DNA of 64,000 nt from Calothrix sp. PCC 7103 (GTDB taxonomy: Bacteria > Cyanobacteriota > Cyanobacteriia > Cyanobacteriales > Nostocaceae). Position 1 is the stretch's first letter. Each line of letters begins with the position of its first letter. The DNA is taken from NCBI RefSeq assembly GCF_000331305.1, contig NZ_KB217483.1:1220356-1284355 (forward strand). Direction: 5' to 3'. Made by a program: the position numbers and the translations under genes. Of the stretch, positions 53,103 to 60,665 are shown piece after piece. Under the pieces are notes generated by a model. The model saw only the letters and a list, made by a program, of their open reading frames with translations. It did not search any database and was not told the DNA's origin.

Positions 53103-55001
53103 ATGCGTCAAGTTTGGGCTAAATTTAAGTTAGATATTTCTATCTGGCGCCTTAGTATGCTACCAGGAATTGCAGCAATTACATTTGTATTTTTGCTACG
53201 TATGGTAGGTTCATTGCAATTTTTTGAGTGGACTGCCTTTGATACGTTTCTGCATTGGCGCCGAGATGAACCAATGGATGATAGGATTTTGATTGTCGGG
53301 ATTAATGAAAAAGATATCGAGCGTATAAAGAATTATCCGATTCCTGATAAAGATATCGCAGCTTTATTAAATAAATTACAAAATTATCAACCAGCAGTGA
53401 TTGGGCTAGATATTTTTAGAAGCTTTCCTGAAGAACCTGGACATGCTGAGTTTGTTAAAGTTTTGAAAACAAGTCCAAACTTAATTGGGGTCGAAAAAGT
53501 CTTACCCGATACTAGTGGTTTGACAGTTAAACCACCCCCTAATTTACCACAGGAACGTGTCGGTTTTGCCGATGCACTTCTTGATGCCGATGCCAAGCAA
53601 AGACGTAGTTTATTAGGTACGTCATCAGAACCTGAGAAAATATGGCGCCTTTCTTTCCCTTTATTATTAGCTAAAGCTTATTTAAAAACCAAAAATATTG
53701 CATTAGAAAATATTAAAGGAGACCCTTATGGGATGAAATTTGGCTCGACTAATTTAACTCGATTTCAGGCAAATTCTGGTGGTTATGTGAATGGGAATGC
53801 AGGTGGAAGTCAAATTTTAATAAATTTTCGTTCTAACCCAAAACCTTTTTATACAGTTTCTTTAGAAGAAATTCAAACCGGAAAAGTTCCGTCAAGTAAA
53901 ATTCGTGACAAAATAGTTTTAATTGGTATAACTAGTTCCAGTATTAAAGATTATACAACTTCTTCTGCCATTAAAACTGAAAATGCTGGTTTAATTTATG
54001 GAGTTGAAATACAAGCTCATGTTGTGAGTCAAATTATTAGCGCGACGCTAAATCAACGAGTAATGATAAATGTCTGGGCTGATGTTTGGGAATACTTATG
54101 GATTGCCGCTTGGGGTATTTTTGGTATTGTTTTAGGGCGCCGGATTCGTTCCCCATTAAATGTTATTATATTCGCAATTAGTGCAAGTATTTTTTTGATT
54201 TTACTTTGCTATATATTATTATTTTTTGGTTGGTGGGTTCCAGTTGTACCAGCTTTTATGACACTCTTTTTAAATAGTGCAGTATTAGCCTCTTTTTATC
54301 GATATGATGATGCATTACGTTCTCGAATTCAAGACCGTCAACAAGTTATTGACCAAACCTTCAGCGCTATTCACAGTCGTCCATTGCAGACTCTAAGTAT
54401 GATGTTACGAGAAGTAACGAGTCAGCAAAACTTGGTTCCGCAACAATTTGTCGCACAACTTAAACAACTTAATCAAGAAATTCATAGTGTTCATGATTTG
54501 GTGCGAAAAGAAGCTTTAACAGAAATAAACTATTTTTATTTACAACAAGAGTATAAATTGGATTTGCAACAGCCACTTCACGAACTTCTCCATGAAGTAT
54601 ATGAAGATGTATTAGAGCGGGATTACCCTAATTTAAAAAGCAGTAGTATCTTAAAAATAATTACATTTAATCCAATGGATGAGCGAAATTTAAGTATCGA
54701 AAATAAGCGTAGTATTTGTCGCTTTTTAGAAGAAGCTTTATGTAATGTTGGAAAGTACGCGAATGGGATGACTAAACTTGAAGTGATTTGCAAGCAATGT
54801 AAAAATAAAAACATTATAAAAGTTGCAGATAACGGTTTAGGATTTGAAGCAATTGCTCATCTTTCTTCACATTCAGGTTTTGGAACGCGACAAGCGCAGA
54901 ATATAGCGAAACAATTGGGAGGTAAATTTGAGCGACTTTCTAATTCTCCTGGGGTTATCTGCCAACTTACTTGGTCATCGCAAAAAATATGGTTTTGGTG
55001 A
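53103..55001 (+). CDS. CHASE2-domain sensor histidine kinase (NarX/DesK type)
   Basis: Encodes 632 residues. One N-terminal transmembrane segment (about 20-36) is followed by an extracytoplasmic CHASE2 domain (about 40-325; AFDTFLHWR, GLDIFRSFPE, DKIVLIGITSSSIKDYTTS). Three more transmembrane segments lie at about 330-400, the standard CHASE2 layout. The cytoplasmic kinase has an H-box HSRPLQTL with H424, typical of kinases paired with NarL regulators, an N-box LEEALCNVGKYA near 565, the G1 box VADNGLGFE and the GFGT box near 605. It forms a two-gene unit with the regulator at 52388. The ligand is unknown. Confidence 0.9.
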   Translation: MRQVWAKFKLDISIWRLSMLPGIAAITFVFLLRMVGSLQFFEWTAFDTFLHWRRDEPMDDRILIVGINEKDIERIKNYPIPDKDIAALLNKLQNYQPAVIGLDIFRSFPEEPGHAEFVKVLKTSPNLIGVEKVLPDTSGLTVKPPPNLPQERVGFADALLDADAKQRRSLLGTSSEPEKIWRLSFPLLLAKAYLKTKNIALENIKGDPYGMKFGSTNLTRFQANSGGYVNGNAGGSQILINFRSNPKPFYTVSLEEIQTGKVPSSKIRDKIVLIGITSSSIKDYTTSSAIKTENAGLIYGVEIQAHVVSQIISATLNQRVMINVWADVWEYLWIAAWGIFGIVLGRRIRSPLNVIIFAISASIFLILLCYILLFFGWWVPVVPAFMTLFLNSAVLASFYRYDDALRSRIQDRQQVIDQTFSAIHSRPLQTLSMMLREVTSQQNLVPQQFVAQLKQLNQEIHSVHDLVRKEALTEINYFYLQQEYKLDLQQPLHELLHEVYEDVLERDYPNLKSSSILKIITFNPMDERNLSIENKRSICRFLEEALCNVGKYANGMTKLEVICKQCKNKNIIKVADNGLGFEAIAHLSSHSGFGTRQAQNIAKQLGGKFERLSNSPGVICQLTWSSQKIWFW

Positions 55002-55180
55002 TTGTGAAATTTTTACAAATTAGTGGTTTATGCCATAAAATTTATAGTCTAAAAAAATGAACCGCAAAGGACACAAAGGTCGCAAAGAAAGAATTATTAA
55101 GATTTAAAGTACTAAAATTAATGACACAGACCACTAACAATATTGCTCGGTTAAGAAAATTGCGAAACCTGAAACCCCTG

Positions 55181-55206
55181 TAGAGACGTTACATATAACG
55201 TCTCTA
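55181..55206. repeat. REP-like palindrome (TAGAGACGTTA type)
   Basis: Arms TAGAGACGTTA and TAACGTCTCTA flank a 4-bp centre. Palindromes of the form GAGACGTN6ACGTCTC are frequent in Nostocales genomes; another lies at 57000. An outer inverted repeat (ATTGCTCGGTTAA at about 55141, complement ending at 55228) encloses this one, so the whole 55139-55228 stretch can fold on itself. Confidence 0.6.
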
Positions 55207-55229
55207 TATGCGTTAACCGAGCAGTATTG

Positions 55230-55375
55230 GGAGCAGCGCGATTTTGTTAAGCGCCTAAAATTAGGGCATAAATCGCCTATTTCGCGGTACTTTTAGCTCA
55301 AAAATTATGTGTTTATTGAGAATGAGGCGATTTAATTGAGAATCAAGACCGAATTTAACAAAATCGCATTGCTCC
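55230..55375. repeat. Short MITE-like element with 21-bp terminal inverted repeats
   Basis: The left arm 55230-55250 (GGAGCAGCGCGATTTTGTTA) and the right arm 55355-55375 are inverted copies with two mismatches around about 104 bp, which itself contains GGCGATTT/AAATCGCC. It has no coding capacity. The size and ends suggest a non-autonomous insertion or a structured intergenic repeat. The gap 55002-55409 contains this, the REP palindrome, and no gene. Confidence 0.55.
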
Positions 55376-55409
55376 ATATTGAGACTACTAAATATTCTCC
55401 TTTATTAAA

Positions 55410-55883
55410 TTAAAGGTTAATTGTTTTGCATTTAAGGAGAAAATTCCTTACAGGCTGGGGTGTACCGTTGCGATTCAATTTTTCTAACTGCACAACAGAA
55501 GGAGTTACTTTCATAATTCGATATTTATCAATGATAAATTCACTTCCAGGCTCTGCAAGGTGTTGTGTTGCACCAGTAATGGCAGTTTTTAATGTTAAAA
55601 CACCATTATTCACAGTGTAATAAGATGCATTAGCTGGTTGAACTGTCCAAAAAGTACGCCTATTTAGAAAATTGGCAAATTCACCCTGCTTATCAAAAGT
55701 CATTCTTAGCGATGAACATGCAGCATTTTTTTGAGATGTTGTGGGAATTTTAGCATTTTCAGAAAAGTAAAAAGTCCATTGACCATTTCCACGAGGTGGA
55801 AATTGATTCTGGGCAATTGCTGGAGATGTGATGGGTGATAAAATAAACGCAGTAGCGATTAAACACCTGAATATTAATTTCAT
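55410..55883 (-). CDS. Exported protein of unknown function
   Basis: Encodes 157 residues with a signal peptide ending SPAIAQ (about residue 25). The mature domain is beta-rich (GQWTFYFSENAKIPTTSQ; YYTVNNGVLTLKTA; EFIIDKYRIMKVTPSVVQLEKL) with two cysteines (ACSS and LKCK). Lipocalin-like or small barrel folds are possible by pattern only. It is divergent from the operator-bearing region at 56025, so it could share that control. The start ATG at 55883 directly precedes a clean signal peptide. Confidence 0.65.
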   Translation of the reverse strand: MKLIFRCLIATAFILSPITSPAIAQNQFPPRGNGQWTFYFSENAKIPTTSQKNAACSSLRMTFDKQGEFANFLNRRTFWTVQPANASYYTVNNGVLTLKTAITGATQHLAEPGSEFIIDKYRIMKVTPSVVQLEKLNRNGTPQPVRNFLLKCKTINL

Positions 55884-56024
55884 GGCTTCATGTGTGGTAT
55901 TTGGAATTTAATCTATTTTGATTTTTGGTCATTCATGTTGAAATTCAAATTTGTTAATTTGACTGCTTAATTAACACAATAAAATGTCACTAAATAAAAA
56001 TATCATCAATTTATGCCAAATTAT

Positions 56025-56064
56025 TTGCAAGTACTTACCATCAAGATTGCACTTTTCTGCAAAG
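56025..56064. promoter_or_regulatory. Copy 5 of 22-bp-period operator
   Basis: TTTGCAAGTACTTACC and ATTGCACTTTTCTGCAAAG place GCA at 56027 and 56049, 22 bases apart, with the partner half-site at 56059. It lies in the divergent gap between the exported protein (leftward, start 55883) and the DUF928 gene (rightward, start 56222). The conserved TATTGTATTAATTAA block of copies 2-4 is not obvious here. The rest of the 338-bp gap has no gene. Confidence 0.6.
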
Positions 56065-56221
56065 AAGAATACTTGACAAAATTAATTTCATGCTATATGT
56101 AAGATTTATGGTGTTTTACACAAGTTTATATGGCTAGGACTTTTATTTTTGATTCGCAGTCGTCAAAATAAGTCAAGCGCGACTTTAAAATTAAAGCATT
56201 CTGCAACTAGATGTAGTATCT

Positions 56222-56986
56222 ATGAACCTAAAATCAAAAAACTTAATTAATCAACCTTTATTTTGTTCTCTTCTCGCCGCATTCTTTGCACTAACAAATA
56301 TAGCTTCAGCGACTTATAACCCACCTGCACAACCTTCTAGTCCTAAAGGTTCGACTGGTTCAAACAGTAGTAGAACTAATGGGTGTACAGGAAATGCACA
56401 AACAAGTTTAACAGTCCTGGCGCCACTTAGTCATGTTGGGCAAACAGCTTCTTCTCAACCGACTTTTGCATGGTTTATACCAGATAGTACACCTTATGAG
56501 ATTGAATTTAGTTTATATGAGTATGGTGCTAATGGGAAAAGTAAGCGTATTCAACGTGCGAAATTACAAAGTACTAATGGTATTATGAAATTTACGCTTC
56601 CCTCAGAAACACCCGCATTATCTATTGGACAAAGATATTTTTGGCAAGTGGCACTATTGTGTAATCCGAACCGTCCTTCAGAAGACTTAATTGTCAAAGC
56701 TGAGTTTGAAGTTGCTGCAATGCCATCTAACTTGAAAAATTCACTTGCACAAACAAAAGAACCTCAAAAACGTGCGGATTTATTTGCTAAAGCTGGATTT
56801 TGGTATGATGCGTTAGGTGAAGTAATCATAGACCCTATAAATAAAGCGTATAAATTAACGCTATTAGATAAATTAAGATTATTAGAAATAGAAGGCGCCA
56901 AATCTCAAGAAGGTAAAAGAAAGAAAAGTTTGGAGCAACAAGCTTTACAACTTAAGCAAATTATTGCTATTGAACAAAAGATGTAG
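56222..56986 (+). CDS. DUF928 family exported protein
   Basis: Encodes 254 residues with a signal peptide ending NIASA (about 30) and a Pro/Ser/Asn-rich linker. The DUF928 domain (about 60-200) is recognised by LAPLSHVGQTASSQPTFAWFIPDSTPYEIEF, GIMKFTLPSETPALSIGQRYFW and LLCNPNRPSEDLIV. The C-terminal part (200-254) is helical and charged. DUF928 genes recur in cyanobacteria next to CHAT, CHASE2 and haemagglutinin/TpsB genes, as here, but their biochemical function is unknown. It converges with the CHAT gene, separated by a REP-like palindrome. Confidence 0.85.
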   Translation: MNLKSKNLINQPLFCSLLAAFFALTNIASATYNPPAQPSSPKGSTGSNSSRTNGCTGNAQTSLTVLAPLSHVGQTASSQPTFAWFIPDSTPYEIEFSLYEYGANGKSKRIQRAKLQSTNGIMKFTLPSETPALSIGQRYFWQVALLCNPNRPSEDLIVKAEFEVAAMPSNLKNSLAQTKEPQKRADLFAKAGFWYDALGEVIIDPINKAYKLTLLDKLRLLEIEGAKSQEGKRKKSLEQQALQLKQIIAIEQKM

Positions 56987-56999
56987 AAACAAAAATTTG

Positions 57000-57021
57000 G
57001 AGACGTGATATATCACGTCTC
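57000..57021. repeat. REP-like palindrome (GAGACGTGATATATCACGTCTC)
   Basis: A perfect 22-bp palindrome whose arm is GAGACGTGATA, in the 47-bp gap between the convergent DUF928 and CHAT genes. It belongs to the same GAGACGT-type class as 55181 and could serve as a bidirectional transcript end. Confidence 0.65.
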
Positions 57022-57033
57022 TACATTATAGGG

Positions 57034-59751
57034 TTACAACCAATTACCAATTAAAATAAACGGCGCCCAGTTAGCAGGGTGAGTAAATTGTTGATTTTCA
57101 TTCTTACCTTCAATTAAAGCTATTTGAGCAGATTGTAATGCTTCTGCTTTACTCATATTACTATTCTTGGATAGTTTATCGTAAAATTGCTTGGCTATTT
57201 CCGCAGTTGGAGCATCTGGAATTGCCCATAGTGAAGCTAAAGCACTTCTGGCACCTGCTTGGATAGCAACACCTGCCATTCCTAGTGTCGCACGCTCGTC
57301 TCCTCTTGCGGTTTTGCAAGCTGTTAATGTTAACAATTCTAATTGTTTATTATTGCTGGTAACGCGACGAATCTTTTGCTCTAATTGATTGAAGTTCAAC
57401 GTTTTATTTTGGCGCGATAATAACTCTTTCTCCCCCGTAATAATATAAGTGTTTTCAGGTTCGGCGCCAAATTCACCGTGTGTAGCAATATGAATAATTG
57501 GATAACTTTGCTTTTTTAGCTCTGCTTCCAAACGACTAGCTGTAAATTCACCATTGAGCAACTTTTTACCTGGTATTTTTTCTAAAATAGCACTAAGCTC
57601 GCTAGGTACATTATCTAAACCCGGAACAACAGCGTTTCTATTTTTGAGAAAAGCATCTTCACTCAACCCTAATGCTAATATTCTTAAATTCTGACGACTT
57701 AAAGGTTTTATATCAGTTAAATTCAAACTGGGAATTGTGGCAATGACATATTTTTGAATGAGAAATTTTTTGTCTACACTATCATATAATGCTGCCATTG
57801 GCACGCTTCGCAAAATCCCATCTTGACTAAATACCAAAGTTTTAATCTCTTCCGGTTCGAGAAATCCTTCAAAAGGTTTAATTAACCAGTTGTACACTTC
57901 TTCTGCCAAGGTGGTATCAAATTCATCATTATCACGAATTGCTTCTAAACCTTTGCGAAATTCATTAATCTTATAGATAAATTCTTGACGAGAAACAGCT
58001 ATTGAACTATATTTATTCTTTCCTCCAGGAAGTGTAAGAATCACTGCTATTTGATTTTCTAAAACAATTGTATTAATAAAAGCCGTTTTGAAGCTTTGAT
58101 CAGCTATTTCATTGATGCTTTTTGTTTGAATAGGTACAATAATACAATCATCACCAAAGTAGTTTTGTAATTCTGCAAGTTTTAGCAAGTCAATAGTTGT
58201 CAGGATACTGCTCAAATTATTCTTTTGATTTTTACTATCTATTGAAGCAACTGATTTGTTCGCTGTTTGAATCGGTTGTTCGGTACTTAATCTCAGTGCT
58301 ACTAATTCCCGGTAGATTGGTTCAATTGTATCGCGGAAGTCAAATTGAATGTCTCGGTTCGCTGTTAAAAAGTCACTACGAATGCTTTCTAACGTCTTAA
58401 CTGCCTGGTCGTAAACTAATATTGCTTCGCTAGTTTTTCCCTGTGCTTTTAAAATACGTGCAGCTTGCCACTCCCATAAATATAAACTATCTTGTGCCTT
58501 CAAACTTTTTTCTGCTGCTAGTCTTGCTCTTGAAGTTATTTCCATTGCTTTTGAGTATTCTTGCTGACACTCATATATATGACCCAGTTCCCCTAATGCA
58601 AAAGACTCCGCACGAAAATCTTGGAGACGTTGGGCAATAATTACAGCTTGATTTAGCAATTCGGCTTTTTGCTCCAACGGCGCCGGACAAGTTATTCTAG
58701 ATATTGCATCACTAGGAGGTTGGAGTAAATTTGCAAGGTTGATAGTCACGTATACTCGTGACCGTGTTTCTGGTAGTTTATCTAATAGACTAATTGCCTC
58801 TTGCAAACTGGTTTTAGCTTTAACAGTAGCATTATTCCTATAGTACAAATAAATTATCCGCTGTAGAGAACGGACAATTGCCAAAACATCTTTCTCCTGT
58901 CTCGCAATTTCTAAATTTTGTTGCAGGTAATTAAGAGCTAAAGCATCTTCCTTCTTACCATCGTTCATAAATACCGTTCCATCATCTCCTGCTTGCTTTA
59001 AGGAATTTGCCTGTCGGTATTTAACTTGAGCAAGACTTATATGAACATTGCTTAAACTATTTAAAACACCATTCAAGATTGATTTTGGCAAAGCTGTATT
59101 TTTCAACTTTTGCGCTTTTTGTAAACTTTGTTCTAAGTAACTTAACGATATTTCATAGTCTCCTGCTAGTCTATATGCATCACCTAACGCTCCCATCGCA
59201 GCAATCTCAGCAGTTTCATCTTTAAAAGACCGTGCTATTTCGAGACTACTTCCACTGTCACATTTATTTTCAACGTCAGGATTACATAACAATTGAATCG
59301 CATTCTTAGGTTGTCCTAATCTACTATATATCTGTGCTTGTTCGGTAATCAGGCGCCCAACTTGCCGCAAATTTCCACTTTGACGATAGTAACTTATGAC
59401 TTTTGCCCATTCTTTGATGGCTTCTTCGAGTTTACCAACTTGTGGATACGCACGGGCAAGATTTTCTCGTACAGTTGCTTCACCCACAGAGTCATTATTC
59501 TGCTGATAAATACTTAAACCTTTTTCCCAAAATTTAATAGCTGCTGTTACATCTCCTACATTGTACCGCTCAAGCCCCTGTTGGATAAAGTTATTTTGCT
59601 CACGTAACTGTGCTGTTACAAACTGCCCTATTGATAGGTTATTGGTATCTAATAATACGTTAAACATTGTGACACAGAACGTAAAACTAGACAAAAATAA
59701 AGCTTTTAGCCAGTTAATAGACTTTTTTTTGCGATTATTACTTGTTTTCAT
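57034..59751 (-). CDS. TPR-CHAT peptidase-like protein
   Basis: Encodes 905 residues. The N-terminal signal or anchor (WLKALFLSSFTFCVTMFNVLL, about 14-34) is followed by TPR repeats over about 50-470 (YNVGDVTAAIKFWEKGLSIY and later units). A C-terminal CHAT caspase-like domain spans about 590-905. Catalytic residues are visible: H758 in HIATHGEFG and C812 in LTACKTARGDERATLGMAGV, followed by ARSALASLWAIPD. CHAT domains are cysteine proteases of the caspase clan; in cyanobacteria they often sit beside TPS haemagglutinins and DUF928, as here. The target is unknown. A dyad this complete argues for an active enzyme, probably facing the periplasm. Confidence 0.9.
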   Translation of the reverse strand: MKTSNNRKKKSINWLKALFLSSFTFCVTMFNVLLDTNNLSIGQFVTAQLREQNNFIQQGLERYNVGDVTAAIKFWEKGLSIYQQNNDSVGEATVRENLARAYPQVGKLEEAIKEWAKVISYYRQSGNLRQVGRLITEQAQIYSRLGQPKNAIQLLCNPDVENKCDSGSSLEIARSFKDETAEIAAMGALGDAYRLAGDYEISLSYLEQSLQKAQKLKNTALPKSILNGVLNSLSNVHISLAQVKYRQANSLKQAGDDGTVFMNDGKKEDALALNYLQQNLEIARQEKDVLAIVRSLQRIIYLYYRNNATVKAKTSLQEAISLLDKLPETRSRVYVTINLANLLQPPSDAISRITCPAPLEQKAELLNQAVIIAQRLQDFRAESFALGELGHIYECQQEYSKAMEITSRARLAAEKSLKAQDSLYLWEWQAARILKAQGKTSEAILVYDQAVKTLESIRSDFLTANRDIQFDFRDTIEPIYRELVALRLSTEQPIQTANKSVASIDSKNQKNNLSSILTTIDLLKLAELQNYFGDDCIIVPIQTKSINEIADQSFKTAFINTIVLENQIAVILTLPGGKNKYSSIAVSRQEFIYKINEFRKGLEAIRDNDEFDTTLAEEVYNWLIKPFEGFLEPEEIKTLVFSQDGILRSVPMAALYDSVDKKFLIQKYVIATIPSLNLTDIKPLSRQNLRILALGLSEDAFLKNRNAVVPGLDNVPSELSAILEKIPGKKLLNGEFTASRLEAELKKQSYPIIHIATHGEFGAEPENTYIITGEKELLSRQNKTLNFNQLEQKIRRVTSNNKQLELLTLTACKTARGDERATLGMAGVAIQAGARSALASLWAIPDAPTAEIAKQFYDKLSKNSNMSKAEALQSAQIALIEGKNENQQFTHPANWAPFILIGNWL

Positions 59752-59967
59752 GGCTTTTATTATACTTTTATCGAATTAGCTATCCCAGGCTATTTTAAAA
59801 TAAATATATACTTAATCTAAATTTAACTTTACCGAAAGTTAATCTTCAGGTATATTTACTACTAATCATTAATACAATACTTTTGTCAATACAAAGAGTA
59901 TTTCATTACATAGTTATGAACGCAAACTTCGTGTTCGTGGTGATAATTTAGTTTACATAAAAACAAA

Positions 59968-60618
59968 ATGAGAAAACTTTACACTTTTGGTATCGCTGTT
60001 GGGATTATTTTCGGTTCCATCAATCAAGCTTCTGCGGCTATTATAAATTTTGATGACCAAGGGTTGTTTGGTAAGTCAAGATTTGTTGACGCTGGTCGGT
60101 CTCAAGTGATTAATATTCCAACAAGTATTGGAAATGTCCGCTTTGAAGGTGGTGTTATTTTAACAAATGTAACAAACCTACCAGCAAATCGTACCTCAAT
60201 CTATGGAACAGCAAGTAGCGGTAACGGTGTAATTGCAGACCCTAGTCTTACCAACCCAATAAAAGTTACCTTCCCCGAACCAATTAATAACTTTTTCCTT
60301 GATGTCTACAATGGTAATACTCAAAACATTGCCTACACAGTAGCTGATAATAATGGTAATTCTGCAACTTTTAATCTTCCACAGAACTTGAGTAGTGGTC
60401 AGAAGCAAATAGGTTTTGCAGCAACCGGTAGTGAAGTGACGATAACGAGTGCAATTGGTTCGTCGTTACCATTTGATTTTTTTATTGACAATATATATTT
60501 CAACGAACCTTTACCATCTGCTCTCAAATCAATTCCTGAACCAACCTCTGCTTTTAGCATTTTAGTTGGTCTGCTTGGTGCAAGCTTACTACTAAAGCGT
60601 AACTTCAGAAAAGCATAA
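59968..60618 (+). CDS. PEP-CTERM exported protein
   Basis: Encodes 216 residues. The signal peptide ends NQASAA (about 23). The mature region is beta-rich (FDDQGLFGKSRFVDAGRSQV; NNFFLDVYNGNTQNIAYTVA), like carbohydrate-binding jelly-roll domains seen in this class. The C-terminus has a PEP-CTERM sorting signal: SIPEPTSAFSILVGLLGAS then a basic end (KRNFRKA), which an exosortase would process. It starts 50 bp before the third tpsA gene with no terminator visible, so it may be co-transcribed with the tpsA-tpsB pair. Confidence 0.85.
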   Translation: MRKLYTFGIAVGIIFGSINQASAAIINFDDQGLFGKSRFVDAGRSQVINIPTSIGNVRFEGGVILTNVTNLPANRTSIYGTASSGNGVIADPSLTNPIKVTFPEPINNFFLDVYNGNTQNIAYTVADNNGNSATFNLPQNLSSGQKQIGFAATGSEVTITSAIGSSLPFDFFIDNIYFNEPLPSALKSIPEPTSAFSILVGLLGASLLLKRNFRKA

Positions 60619-60665
60619 AACTATCTTATCTGAATGCGGAAAGTATTAAATTTCATAATAGAACC

